A stretch of 64,000 nt of DNA, taken from Sarcophilus harrisii (taxonomy: Eukaryota > Chordata > Mammalia > Dasyuromorphia > Dasyuridae). Shown in pieces: positions 1-12,040 of this stretch (positions are counted from its first letter, which is position 1; each line of letters starts with the position of its first letter). The notes beneath the pieces are model-generated. The model saw only the letters and a program-made list of their open reading frames with translations. It was not told the origin of the DNA and ran no database searches. The stretch spans positions 510,773,665 to 510,837,664 of the forward strand of contig NC_045427.1 in assembly GCF_902635505.1 (NCBI RefSeq), read 5' to 3'. The position numbers were made by a program, and so were the translations under genes.

Positions 1-1329
1 TCTCTGCTGTGCACTTTTTATTTAATTCTTTTTTCCCCTTCTTCCTCTTCCCCAAGAAGGCTACAATTAAGCATGAATGTGTGTATGTATGTATATTTGT
101 GTATATACATGTATACATGCATATATATATACACATAAATGAATATATATAGGTATCTATAATCATATATATATACATACATATATATATATACACATAT
201 CCATTCCTATGCATCTATGCAAGATTGTATTATGCTTGTTTGTCTTTTTTTCTGAAGGTGGATAACATCTTCCTTCATAAGTACAAGTCTTTCCATATTT
301 TTATAACTCCACCAACTCATAATTTTCTATAGTGCAGTAATATTACAGTCTTACATTGTCTATTTTAAATAGTCTAAAATAATATTGATTAATATGGATG
401 ACACATAATGTAATTTCCCTTATTTTCTCTTTTGATTAAATTTGTTCTAGCTTTAACTTTGTCTGAAATCATGATTAATATCCCTTCCTTTTTTTTACAT
501 ACTAAATTCTTCTCCTGATCTTACTTTTGTTTTTACTTTATATATCTTTTATTTCCTATTCTTTCTGACTCCTCTGCTTTACTTCTAACTGCTATATTGC
601 CCTATTACTTAGCCCTTCACCTTCCAAGGATCCCTCCCTTATCGTCTCTCCCCACTTTCCTATTGCTCTCGTTTCTCTCTGAATTTGCAATACTTTTATA
701 AACTTTGAAATAAATATGTTGTTCCCTCTTTATTCCATTTATGCTAATTTACGCACCTTATCCCATTCCCATTAATGTATATACCCTGCTAAAACCCTGC
801 CCCCTTATCCTTTTCCCTCACCCTCATTTCTTTGTAAATTTAGAATTTTTTTTTCTCTTCTAAATGTATGTTATCTCTTTAACCCTGATCTGATGTGAGT
901 AGGGTTCCCTCTAAAAATCCCTCCTTTATCCTCATTCTTTCTCTCTCCCCTTATCTCTTATTTCTTTCTGAATTTAGACTTTTATACCATTCTAGATATA
1001 TATGTATTATTCCCTCCTTAACCGATTCCTGATGAGACTAGAGTTCTAGAACTACCAGCCCTGCCCCCCATCAAATTCCTCTATCAGTTCATCTGACACC
1101 TCACTTGTATAGAATAATTACTCTTTTACCTTTTCCTATGTAGTTTTGCTTTTTAGAATCACATCATACTCATCTCTACCCCAATCTTTCTTTTGAACTA
1201 CCCAATTACTAATGACAGTCTTAGACATACACTTTACATTTCCACATATAAAGCATAAATAGTTTGTCCTTATTGAGTCCTTCGTAATTAGTCTTTGATA
1301 TGTACCTTATATTTCTCTTGGATCTTGAA
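1..1329 (-). mobile_element. Pyrimidine-rich 3' tail of the L1/HAL1 fossil
   Basis: AT- and CT-rich sequence continues directly from the ORF1 C-terminus with no recognisable ORF2. It contains degenerate tandem units of about 130-150 bp (about 668-820, 827-958, 958-1090). Each has the order 'ttctgaattt...ttttata...atatgt...ttccctc'. TA-rich runs lie at 100-200. The left border lies outside the window. Confidence 0.5.
100..200. repeat. AT-rich low-complexity (TATA/TATG)
   Basis: Alternating tatata/tacata runs with short gt steps; degenerate microsatellite. Confidence 0.75.
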
Positions 1330-2850
1330 TGTCAAATTTTCTATTAAGTTTAGGTCTTTTTGCAACAAAATCCTAAAAGTCTGGCAATGCATTAAATATT
1401 CTTTTTTGTTCATTCAATATTATACTTAATTTTGCTGGGTATATGTTTGGCTGCTTAGTTCTTTTGCTCTTCTATATATAATATTCCAAGACCTGCAGTC
1501 TTTTAAGGCTGCTAGGCCTTATGTGATTCTAATTGTTGTTCCACCATATTTGAATTGTTTATTTCTCATTGCTCATATTTTCTCCTTGACCTGGGAGTTT
1601 TGAAGTTTGATTATGATGTTCCTGTAGGTTTTCCTAATAGAATCTCTTTCAGGTGGTGATCAGTGGGTTTTTTCAATGTCAAACACTTTTCCTAACACTT
1701 CAGGACAGTTGTCTTTATCATATTATTGTATCAAGATTGTTTTTTGATCATAGCTTTCAGGTAGTCTGACTATACTTGTGTTTTCTCTCCTTGATTTCTT
1801 TTCCAAATCAGTTGTTTTTCCTATGAGATCACAAGTTCTCCTCTATTTTTTCATTCTTTATAGTTTGTTTTACTATTTCTTAGTTTCATAACTTCACTGG
1901 CTTCCCCTTCCCCAATTCTAGTTTCTAAGGAGTCATTTTCCTCCTTGAGATGCTGAATCTCTTTTTCTGATTGGTTGACATTCTTTTTATAATCTTCTTA
2001 TTTTTCCTAGATAGTTCCCCCCCCCCCAATTGCTTTTATTTGATTTTTAGAGTCTCCTTTTGAGTTTTTCTGTGAATTCTTTTTTGGGCAGGTGACTATT
2101 TTTAGGCAGGAAAGTTACTCTTTGGAATAGGAGAGGCTTTTTTGTTTTTTTACTTAAGATGACCCTCAGTTTTCTCTACTCCTACAGTAATTTCTGTGCT
2201 AGGGTCCTTTCTCTTTTACCTGCTCTTTTTTTTTTTTTGGAGAGGGAGGGAGGAGGGACTTTTAATTGTAATCACTTCTAGTCCTGGGATGTGGGGAATG
2301 GGTGCCTCAGGCCTCAGGTCCTCCTTCATTTCTCCCCTCTGGCCTGGAATCAAAACCTAGAACTGTGCCCTTCTGTAACTGCCCAAAGCCAGCAGGATCC
2401 TTCCCCCACTGCTTCTGTAGTCACTGGGTATATACTGGTTCCTTCTCACCCAGGGCCACTCTAGCACAGCTGGGCTGGTGTATCAGCAGAAATTCACCCA
2501 GTCCTCCCCTTATCGGACACCCAGTACTGTCCGGATACACTCCCCATACCGTCCAGGAGATGAAAATTTCTGGGGTTGGGGCTAAGGCTACCTTCCAGCT
2601 TAGCTAGCCCAGAACATACTTGCCATTTCAGTGGAACTAGTCTAGAGGTGTTCACCTGGGCCAAAATCTTGTCCTAGTAGCTTTCTTTGGATCTCCTCTG
2701 ATGGTCCCAGGAGAACCACTGTTCCGCCCCACCCTTGTTCCTTTTTACCACTTTGTTCTCCCCAAAATGCTATTTTGTAACTGTTTCTGAGGGAGATCTG
2801 GAGAGTTTGGAATTTTTTCACCTACTCCACTATTTTCCCCAAATCCTTTC
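1330..2850 (-). mobile_element. L1/HAL1-type retroposon: ORF1 and 5' UTR fossil
   Basis: The minus strand shows pieces of an L1-type ORF1 protein. A coiled coil reads VNQSEKEIQHLKEENDSLE (about 1990-1920). Downstream come an RRM-like piece IVRLPESYDQK (about 1775-1742) and a C-terminal-domain piece RNIIIKLQNSQVKEKI (about 1625-1576), comparable to RHIIVRF...VKEK of L1 ORF1p. Stops and frameshifts interrupt it, so it is inactive. The 5' UTR extends to about 2850 on the plus-strand side. No ORF2 follows ORF1, which favours HAL1 (half-L1) over a full L1, but the family call is from memory. Confidence 0.75.
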
Positions 2851-3092
2851 TCTTTGCTAACCCTTTCAGTCAAAATATTTGTATATATTGGCCATCCTTC
2901 AAGTTGTACCACAAGCATATTGAAAGTTTGATATGGGATTTGCCTGTAGTCACATAGATTTGAAGTATCAAATTTGGAATATGAATCTAGGTCTTCTTGA
3001 TTCCTGATCCAGGACTTTCCAAAGAACTAATGAACTCCAATACTACCTCTCCTACATATCAGGATTTTTGTTAAAAATCTTGTACTATCTAA

Positions 3093-3157
3093 TACTCGAT
3101 GTCCCAAAAGTCTTAGTCCAGTTTTAAGCTAGACTAAGATTTTTGGGACACCCAGTA
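3093..3157. mobile_element. Palindromic mariner-type MITE
   Basis: A 65-bp near-perfect inverted repeat: 'gatgtcccaaaagtcttagt' on the left mirrors 'gactaagatttttgggacac' on the right. TA lies at each outer edge, as expected of Tc1/mariner target duplication. It has no coding capacity. Two further degenerate copies lie in the window. Confidence 0.75.
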
Positions 3158-3244
3158 TTAGTCATATTCATAACTTGAGCACATATTCATTGAATGCCAG
3201 AGTTTGTTAAAAAGTAGACTATTAACAAATTCTTGTTAAGTATT

Positions 3245-3515
3245 AAAAATTCCAACTTCTGGAAGAAGCTGTTCTCAATTCCTTTTGATACTAGTATTTT
3301 CTTTTCTGTTAATTATCACCAATTTATCCTGTATATAGTACATTTGTTGGTCTCTAGTTGATTCCCCCATTAGACTTTGAACTCTTTTGAGACTAGTGAT
3401 TGTTTTTGCCCTTTTTAAAAAATATATCCTGTTATTAGCACAGACACCAGGCACATAGTAGGCATCTAATAAGTGCTTATTCCCTTGGCATTATTGGTTG
3501 GTTGACTGACTGACA
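3245..3515 (+). repeat. L2 3'-end fragment
   Basis: The order 'attagactttgaactc...cacatagtaggcatctaata' is the typical L2 3' end, followed by a short TGAC-rich tail. Confidence 0.7.
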
Positions 3516-4247
3516 AAATAAGGTATCTCTTTCTTCTTAGCCAGAATAGCCTATTCAACTTAGCCTGAATAGCCAGACTACTGGCATATCCCATCAAATT
3601 TTTGGCCTTCTAATCAGTAATTTGTGGTAGTATGAAAATCAGTCTTTTTGTCAGGCAGTACATCTACTGTCCTTTATCCTAAGAACACGACTGTTTTCTG
3701 TAATCTGCCATATTCCATAAAAATAGCTAAATTTTATCAGTAATAAAGTCTTTTTCTACAACAGATATTACCAAACATATTAATTCTACAAGAGAATATT
3801 TCCAATTAAGATTAATATAAGCCAATTTCTATCCAATTTTCTTTCCATAAAGCTTCAATCAATTCCACATTTTAAAAATTATACTTGTATAGAATTTAAA
3901 TTGATTAGATTGAAAATGCAAAATTCAATCATGTAAAAGAAAACAGTTTATAAATCATGATGGATCATAGCTCTTTTGAAGAATAAATCATGGTAACATT
4001 TGCCAAACAATCTCCTAATTCAAAGCTGTAATCTAGCCATCGTATGGGCACATATCTGTTTTTCTTCCTAAAAAAATATGACAGGCAAACAAATATAGCC
4101 ACAATGCTAAATTTTACCAAAATGCATATTGCTTTATTCTAATTATTCTTTGGCATAGCCAACTGTTTCTGTATGGCTTTTAAGTTTGAAGAACTGTTTT
4201 TATATGATGCAGGCTGGACTTGGTCTGGGAACCATAGTTTACCAAGA

Positions 4248-4382
4248 CCCAGGCTATTGGATAAAGTGCTAGATTTGGAATCAAGAACATATGACTAGGA
4301 ACCCCAATTCAGACACTAGCTCTGGGACCCTAAGCAAATCACTTAATCTCTCTTACCTTTGGTTTGCTCATCTGTAAAATGG
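4248..4382 (+). repeat. MIR fragment
   Basis: The MIR core 'gggaccctaagcaaatcacttaatctctc...catctgtaaaatgg' is visible. Confidence 0.75.
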
Positions 4383-4385
4383 AGG

Positions 4386-4406
4386 TTATTATTATTATTA
4401 TTATTG
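4386..4406. repeat. (ATT)n microsatellite
   Basis: Seven uninterrupted ATT-type units directly after a MIR. Confidence 0.85.
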
Positions 4407-4836
4407 TTAATGTGTATATTATGTATACATTGAGGTCAGATTTAAACTCAAGAAGATAACTTCCTGATTCTAGGTATACAAATGTACATTTATGTGATTA
4501 TATTAATTATGAAATAATGAAATAATGATTTTAATTTATACCACTTATCTCTCAAGACTTTTGTGAGGATGGAGTGATACATATATATATTTTGAAAAGA
4601 AAGCTTAGAGCATTATACAAATATAAGTTGTGATAATGATAATTATCATATCATAAATATCAAAAATAGATTCAATAGGGCACATAGCTTGGCAAAAATG
4701 AAATAGGTGCACCAACTTGCATCGCCACCAAAAAGGAAATTTAAAAGGATATAAGCTTAGAAAAATGATGCCTGCCCAATGAACATATTGCATCTACCCA
4801 TTCTATTCCCACTTTAGCCTGAGTGGTACTGAATCC

Positions 4837-5175
4837 TCTGACCTATTCTTTTTTTTTTTTTTTTAAGCTTTTTATATACAAAACATATGCATGGATAGTT
4901 TTTCAACATTGACCCTTGCAAAACTTTCTGTTTCAACTTTTCCCCTCTTTCCCCCCATCCCCTCCCCTAGATGGCAGGTAGTCCCATAAATTTTAAATAT
5001 GTTAAAAGTATATGTTAAATACAATATATGTGTACATATTTATACAGTTATCTTGTTGCACAAGGAAAATTGGATTTAGAAAGGAGGTAAAAATAACCTG
5101 AGAAGAAAAAACAAAAACGCAAGCAAACAACAACAGAAAGAGTGGAAATGTTATACTGTGTCTGACCCTATTCTT
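4837..5175 (-). mobile_element. 5'-truncated L1 3' UTR with target duplication
   Basis: An antisense L1 tail: a poly-T run (minus-strand poly-A) at 4851, then the marsupial L1 3'-UTR signature 'cccctcccctagatggcag'. It is flanked by 'tctgacctattctt' (4837-4850) and 'tctgaccctattctt' (5161-5175), a target duplication with one indel. The insert itself is 4851-5160, with no ORF2 left. Confidence 0.8.
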
Positions 5176-6040
5176 ATGTTACTTCTGTCCTTCACCTTCT
5201 TTTCCTGCTCAAGTGCAAACAGGACCAGACTACTTCTAGATTCCTTTCAATGTGCACATTCTGTAATTCTGCTCCTCAGAACCATCCTCTGCACTGTTCT
5301 GCACAAATCCATTCAAACCAGAGACATTTAAGACAGAATCCTTGAATGCTTTTAGGAGGGATTTAGTCCCTAGTTTACTGGTATCATGTCACAGAATCAA
5401 GACAATTCCCCAGACCTAATTAATCTCATACACCAAAGACTACACATTTAAACATCTGAGAAATAATGTGCATCCCTTTATACTGCATGGTATTTGCTTC
5501 TTTAGTTTCACTGTAGTGAAGTGTATAACTGATTTATTGTCCTTATGAAAGAGATTACAAATAGAAATTGACTCTAAGGTTAGATTAATTTAGCTATTCA
5601 CTTTATCAAGGTACTGCACACCTATTTTTTAAAAGTGTCCTTGGGTAGCACAATTTAAATAGAATGCTTATATATTATTGAAAACAAAAATTCCATAAAT
5701 AAACTCATCTCAGACTTAAGAAAATAAAACAAAATACACACAACACCATCATCACCGAACCCAAATATACATTCTCTGAGGGCTAATTGAATTTTAAATA
5801 AGAAAGAAAATTCCTCCATTGCACATTCCTGAAGGAAGAGTCATACACACTCACACACACACACACACACACACCCTAAAAGATCAGCATAAGGTACATT
5901 AGATTATATCTGAGTGTATCAAAAGTGAATTCATTAATTCATAATTACCTAAGGCCGCTTTCACATCAGAGAAAAACACAGACATGAGGTCAAACCTTTC
6001 CTTCTCCTTCAAAAAAGAAGTAATCATGATTAGCCTCTGA
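5176..6040. other. Intronic sequence without recognised gene
   Basis: AT-rich intronic DNA. Only an AC microsatellite near 5850 stands out. Confidence 0.6.
5845..5874. repeat. (AC)n microsatellite
   Basis: About 13 CA units with one early interruption. Confidence 0.9.
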
Positions 6041-6273
6041 GGGCTGCTAGGTGGCACAATGGATAGAGCACTGGCATTTGAACTTCAGAAGTTCAAACAC
6101 TTACTAGCTGTGTGATTCTGGGCAAGTCACTTAATCCTGATTGCCTCAGTTTCCTCATCTGTAAAATGAGTTGGACTAGGAAACAGTGAACCACTCTGGG
6201 ATCTTTGCCAAGCAAATCCCAACTGGGGTCATGAGGATTGAACATGACTGAAAAATAACTCACAAAAAAAAAA
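6041..6273 (+). mobile_element. Marsupial CORE-SINE (MAR1-like), full length
   Basis: The head 'gggctgctaggtggcacaat' with a box-B-like 'gttcaaac' is followed by the MIR-type core (gggcaagtcacttaatcc, catctgtaaaatgag). The MAR1-type tail 'tctttgccaagcaaatccca' ends in an A run. Confidence 0.88.
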
Positions 6274-6520
6274 GATGCACCCCAGTTTCCTTCCTTCTGT
6301 GATTTTAAGCAAGACACTTAAATTCTCTAGCTTCAGTTTCCTTTTCTTATAAATGAGATTTAGAGGGCTTTTGATCTAAATCCTAGTCACACAATCTCTT
6401 AAACCAACCCTTTACTTCTTTCCCCAATAATTCAGTTCTATTCATCATGCCTTTTCTAAGCATCCACTGTATGCAGAACATTGTAGCAGGAGCTAGAGGA
6501 AATACTAAGTTTAGCTATCA

Positions 6521-6736
6521 TGGAGCCCCTGATTAAACAGATCTATGAGTTCAAATCTGGTTTCAGATAACCACTAGCTGTGTGACTCTGGGCAAGTCAC
6601 TTTATCCAGTTTGCCTCAGTTTCTTCATCTGTAAAATGAACTAGAGAAGGAGATGGCAAACTACCCCAGTCATTTTGCCAAGAAAACCCCAAATAAGTTC
6701 CCAAAGGATTGGACATGACTGAAGAAAAACAAAAAT
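6521..6736 (+). mobile_element. Marsupial CORE-SINE (MAR1-like)
   Basis: Box-B-like 'gagttcaaatctgg', the CORE segment and the tail 'ttgccaagaaaaccccaaat'. The head is diverged. Confidence 0.85.
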
Positions 6737-7225
6737 GGTCAACTACGATACACAGCAATATATAATGAGTGAATCCTAAAGGTTTGAAACACCCTACTTT
6801 TAATCATCCAGAAACGTTTCTGCCAGAGGAATGTGCAAAACTGACTATTCAGTAATTTCTTCATTCTAGTGTAAAAATTACCTTCACACTCTATTATAGC
6901 TTATTCTGATTACTTTGTATGATATTCTCTTAGCTCTGGTTAATTTTCATTTCATTCTCAGAGAGAAGGCATCTAGGTGTTTAAACTCAATCAGAGCCTG
7001 GACCTTCAAAGTTTTAACCATTTACAGCTCAACATAGAGACCACACTCTAAGATGAAGCTAGTCTCCACCAAATCCTCTTACTGGCAGGGTTTTGACAAG
7101 TAACAATTTGTTTTGAGTTTCATTTCCTGTTATTTTCTACCTTCTGTGGGCAGAAAGAATGACTAGTGAGAAGTACCATGATGTAGGGGAGGAAAAACCT
7201 CACAGACACCTAGATAGAATATATT

Positions 7226-7565
7226 ACAGTGGAGTAAGAGCTAGTTCTGGCCAGAGGACCTGGGTTCAAATTCCACTTTTAATGCTTTTATAACCTTTGT
7301 GGCCATAGGCAAGCAATCCAAGATCTGCCCTAGGTCTCAGTGTTCTTCTCTGTAAAAAAATGAGATGGTTGGAAAGCTAACTGGCCCCTGAGATTCTTTC
7401 CAGCTATAGATTTATGTACCTCTGATCTGAGTTTACATCCTGGGTCCCCCATATAATAACTGTGAGATATTGAAGAAGTCACATAACTATACTGGATCTC
7501 AGTTTCCCTAACTGTAAAATTGGGGGATTATTGAGTTAGATGATCTCTAGTTCTAATCCCTACAA
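7226..7565 (+). repeat. Two tandem MIR fragments
   Basis: Two successive MIR bodies (7226-7424 and 7424-7565). Each has an 'aagtcac/aagcaatcc' core, 'ctcagt' and a 'tctgtaaaa'-type motif, followed by a 'gattctttccagctata'-type tail. Confidence 0.65.
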
Positions 7566-8465
7566 TTTACTGAAAGAATGTAGGTAATCACTTTCAGGAT
7601 GTCTGAGAGCTAGCTGAGCAGGGATATTTCATATAGAGCTATGGACATACCAGCTCCCTTGCCAAAACACTGATTTTCTTTTGCTAACTCAGTCCACTCT
7701 CTGCAGGATATCATAAAATGGTCCAGATAGGCCCTCCAAGATGAAAGGACATGATTGTCACTAGGATAGCCTGCTTCAGCAACTTTCCAAACATTGACCC
7801 AGTGGGGACTTTTTTCCCCTCTAAAAATTATTAGACATTTGGGCAGCACAAAAATATGCATCCATAGCATGGGAGCACCCACAGAAAAGACAAAGGATCC
7901 TACTGAAGACAGAACAGCCCTTTGTATAAGCATCTCTTGGCCATTCCACAACCAGCCCACTCTGCCAAGTCTGCCCTGAAATGTGCTGCACAGATAGGCT
8001 GGACTGTCACAGAAGGCTTTGCCCGGTCAGTCTTTTACCACTAGCGGTGAGGTAACTCTTGGACTATCAGGGATCCTCCCCATCCATGTCCATTCATCTC
8101 CACACATCCCATTGACATATTCACTCACTTCCAAGGCTTCAATCTACTGATTCACAAATAGCAAATGACCAAGAAAGCTTTCCTATTTTTAATTCAGCAA
8201 CCCAGCTATCTAACTGGTGAGAGAAATACTCTAATTAAGAGTCATACGTCCCTAGACAATTCTGATTTTTTTTCCCAATCTGAGTGGATGGGTCATTTGT
8301 GAAGGTTCTATTTGGTGGCAAGAGGGAAATCATGTTAGTTTCTATAGACAACATGTAAAGTGATTTGTAAATGATACTACAATCCATTTAGAGTTTACAA
8401 AATGCTTTCTTCATACTTTTTCTGTAAGATAGATTGGATAAGCATTATTACTCCCATGTTAAAGA
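7566..8465. other. Unique-looking intronic sequence
   Basis: I see no recognisable repeat and no coding evidence. The open frames on both strands here (up to 116 codons) have no domain-like features and overlap each other. Confidence 0.5.
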
Positions 8466-8499
8466 TGGGGAACCTGGAGTTTGGAAAAGTCATAGAGCT

Positions 8500-8670
8500 A
8501 GATGGGCATCTAGTATCCCATTAACCCATTTTACAGATGAGGAAACTGAGGCTCCAAAAAAAAAGGGTTAAGTCATTGGTCACCAAAAGAGTTTTAGGAT
8601 TTGTGGCAGTTTTAGGATTTGAACTAAGATCCTACATCCCCAAGTTCAGCAGTCTCTTCACTATACCACA
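8500..8670 (-). repeat. MIR fragment
   Basis: The antisense core 'ccattttacagatgaggaaactgaggct' is followed by 'gatttgaac'. Confidence 0.75.
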
Positions 8671-9212
8671 TTACCCTTCACATACTAAACATTCAGATTT
8701 GAAGTTTGGGCCATCCTGGATTCATATGCTATATCATTTTGCTTCTAAAAGCTGATAGCTTGGTAGTTTCCAAAGAAGTAGCATGTTTAGTAACTTGCCT
8801 GCATATAGCCTAGGAAAAAAGGGCCCTTCAGTGAAATGGTTACACAGCTACCCTTCTCTTTGACACTCAGAGTTCAATTTTAGGCTTGGGACTATAGTAA
8901 AAAGAGAAAAGCTAAGTAGGCTACTCAGTGATGTAGCATTCTCTCCCCTCCCCAGCTGCCACAACCTCCTTCCTCTCCCTCTGTTAAGCCCAGGGGCTGG
9001 GAGGAGAAAAAAGAATAAGTTGCTTTCATTTTATCCCACCAGAATGCCCTATAGTCCCATTCAGAAACTTCCCGTCCCTTCCTCATTTGGCTGATCAGAA
9101 ATAATCATTTTAAGCATCATCATTCCCTTAAGGTATTTCTGACAGCTTAATCAGTGGTGCCAGTTTTAAGTGGTAAAGGTGAATGAATTCATGTCTATAT
9201 TTAATCAGCAAA

Positions 9213-9276
9213 TAAAGGATGTCCTCCAAGCCTTAGTGCAGCTTTAACTGTTCTAACTCTCTGGGGACACCCTGTA
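9213..9276. mobile_element. Degenerate mariner-type MITE
   Basis: The ends 'aggatgtcctccaagcctta' and 'tctctggggacaccctg' are diverged inverted repeats of the element at 3093, with TA at each border. Confidence 0.55.
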
Positions 9277-9394
9277 TATCTCAAACACCTATTGTGTCTA
9301 AGGCATGATGCTAGGGGCTATGGAAAATTTCAGGAAGTATACTTTTTATATATATTGCAATTCTCCCTCTTTGGGAGTTCACAATGATTTGTGT

Positions 9395-9840
9395 AGATGG
9401 CTGCTTGGAATTATTGCTCAAAAGCCAGCCTAGAAGACAGGAAGACCTGAATTCAAGTTCCACCCCGACCCATATTAGGTCCCATACATACATACCCATA
9501 CATAACTAGTAACTGACTAGTTAACCACTTACCTAATTTCTCAGTGCTTTAGAGCAGGGCTTCTTAAACTTTTTCCATAAAAATTGTTTATGTCATCCCA
9601 GGTATAGGTATATAAAACAGGTATACAAATCAAAATTTTAATGATAATAAATCATAATTTCATGACTTCCAAACTTAGTTACAAGATCCCATATAGGAGT
9701 ACAAACCACAGTTTAAGAAACTCAGCTCTAGACAATTCTCTAAGCCCACAGAAGGTGTTGATTGTATTATTAATCTGTTAATAGAGGAATTTCCTCATCT
9801 GGGAGTTCTCTAAGAACAAGTCCAGGCCCCCCATGCTTAG
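9395..9840 (+). mobile_element. SINE split by a hAT-like MITE
   Basis: The SINE head and box B ('cctgaattcaagttcca') run to 9545. The body resumes at 9733 with 'caattctctaagcccacagaagg...cctcatctgggagttctct', a 3' part shared with the copies at 21875 and 29920. The interruption is exactly the MITE at 9554-9724 plus one duplicated target. Confidence 0.65.
9546..9732 (+). mobile_element. hAT-like MITE with 8-bp target duplication
   Basis: The ends 'cttcttaaactttttcc' and 'acagtttaagaaactc' are inverted repeats. The internal sequence 'aggtataggtatataaaaca' is family-typical. It is flanked by gctttaga (9546-9553) and gctctaga (9725-9732), an 8-bp duplication with one mismatch, which fits the hAT superfamily. 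There is no coding capacity. Confidence 0.7.
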
Positions 9841-9889
9841 GCAAATTATACATGCTCTTATATACATAATACATACAGATATGATATAT

Positions 9890-9940
9890 TTGTACACATA
9901 TATATATATACATACAAACATATACACACATTATGCATGT
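9890..9940. repeat. AT/TATACA low-complexity
   Basis: Run of TA and TACA units. Confidence 0.7.
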
Positions 9941-10539
9941 ATATAAAATGTTACTAATAAAACAATTATACTCTTATTATATAGAAGAGAGACAGCAAGG
10001 GAAAAGTGGGTGCAGGACAATTGGAATTAAGATCTGCACGAGGTACTGCCCCTTACACCTATTGGCCAGTCAAAATTGATAACTCATTCATCCTCCCAGG
10101 AGTCTTAGGCAGCTTATGTCTAAGACCATTAGTTACAGGGAGCTGCTGATCAGAATAAATGGTGGCAGTGTTCTTACTGGTGAAATTCCAAATCCTTCCC
10201 TTCCCCATTCTAAAAAGATTTTATTATCCTTTCAGAGGGCAGTCCCTCTGAAGCGCATTTCAAAGTTGAGGAGCTTGCAGATTCAGAGAAGAAAAGTGAT
10301 ATAATTGAACTCACAATAGTAGGGCCAGAACTTGGGGCTCAAATCCCAGTTTCTGACTCAGAATCCAAGAGCTATACACTTTCTATCCTCCTGAAGTCTC
10401 TTTCCCACCAGGTAGTAAGTAAAGGTGATTATAAGCTAGAGTCATCACTTCAAATAGAAATTATTTTGGGACAATGGAGTTGGGTTCAAATTCTGCTTCT
10501 GCTATTAATTATCTACACAAAATTTGACAAATCAACCAA

Positions 10540-11700
10540 TAAAGTGGTTATTAAGGCTTCCTAAATATTGGGCTTAAAAAGAAAAGCAAAAATAATCCTT
10601 ACTTTGAAAGAGCTTATATTCTAGTGTGAGAGACAACATATTGTCAGGTATGTAGAACATTATGGAGTAGACATAGATAATAAGCTTAGAGGGGAAAAAA
10701 ACTAGTAACTTGTAGGGATGAGGAAAGAATGGGATTCTGCAGAAAGTAACACTTGAGGTAAGATTGAAGAAAGTCTAGGATTCTCTGAGGTGGAAATGAG
10801 TAGGGATAATCTTTCAATCATGGGTGGCAAACAGTACTGAGGGAATGGGGACCTGAAATGGAAAGTCAGGTATGAGGAAGAACAATTTGGCAGCCACTGG
10901 AGTTTATTGAGGGGGGAGTGGTCAGTCCTTCACTTTGGGAAAATCTCTGGCAACAATCTGGAGTATGGACATGGGTGTGAGAGATTTGAGGAACTCTGCG
11001 TGTTTGGAGACTATTAAAATAGTATAGGTAGAGGATAAGGGATTGGACTAGGGTGGTGGCTGTTTAAATAAAGAACAGGAGTCCAGATGACTAGGAGAGA
11101 GATTGTAAAGGTAGAAGCAAGATTTGGCAACTGACCTGATATGTGAAGGGAACAAGAATGAGGAGTCAGGATAAACAGAGGTTACAGACAGGTGGCTCGG
11201 AGCATGGTAAGGCCCAGAAAATTTGGGTGAGTGATAGTTGGGAGGTGAGAGATATTAAGTTCTATTTTGGACTCTGTGTCTAAGATGCCTACAGGACAAC
11301 GAGGTGCCACAGTGGATAAAGCCCTGGTCCTGAAGTCAGGAAGATCTGAGTTCAAATGTGGTCACAGACCCTTACTAACCAGAGTTACTAACTCTGCCTC
11401 AGTTTCTTCATCTGTAAAATGAGCTGGAGAAGGCAATGATTAACCCCTCCAGTATCTTTTCCAAGAAAACCCCAACTAGAGTAAAACACAACTGAATGAT
11501 TCAACAGCAACAGGACATCCAGCTTGGAATGTCTACTAGGTACCCCTTGACACCATATTGGAACTTAGGAACCTAGGAATCATCTGCATAGAAATAACTG
11601 ACTCCAGAGACACTGATCAGGTTACGAAGGGAGATAATATACTGAGAAAAGAGAGAGACCAAGACAAAAGCCCAAAGTCAGGGAACCTGGATGGAGATCC
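10540..11700 (+). repeat. Long unnamed mammalian-type repeat, copy 1 (split by SINE)
   Basis: The order of motifs is 'gagcttatattctagtgtgagagacaa', 'gccactggagtttattga', 'ggagtcaggat', 'tctattttggactctgtgtctaagatgcct', 'ggaatcatctgcata'. The copies at about 16085 and 43470 share the first two blocks. I recognise this high-copy family but cannot name it from memory. It is interrupted by a CORE-SINE at 11299-11509. Confidence 0.65.
11291..11517 (+). mobile_element. CORE-SINE (MAR1-like) with target duplication
   Basis: The SINE body is 11299-11509 (cgaggtgccacagtggataa ... tccaagaaaaccccaa), flanked by the direct repeat acaggaca (11291-11298 and 11510-11517). Removing the insert rejoins 'gatgcctacaggacatccag' of the host repeat. 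Confidence 0.85.
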
Positions 11701-12040
11701 AAAACAGACAGGGAGAAGAGTCCTGTAAAACAAGAGTTAGACTAAATGGTCCCTGAAGTCTCTTCCCACTTGGACAAAGCAAGCTCCTTTGATACTATGA
11801 AGTTTGGAGCTAGAAAAGCTTGCTCCAAAAGTCTCCTTTCCTAGGATATAGAGGGAAGAGGGGTCCCTCATAGTTCCCTCCCAAAAGGTGAAGACAGCAA
11901 ATGCTTCAGATTCCCAGTACAATATTCTTTTGACCATATCCCAAGGTTTCCAAGCAATATTCAAGGCAGGCAGGTGGCCCTATTTGCTTTGGAAAGCTGG
12001 CTTCAGGCTAGTTCTTATCTTGAGAAAAAGAGAGAAGTGT

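Noticed and set aside
7610-7979. Overlapping 116- and 61-codon frames on opposite strands as a gene pair
   Set aside because: No codon-use or domain evidence; frames of this size occur by chance in a 64 kb window.
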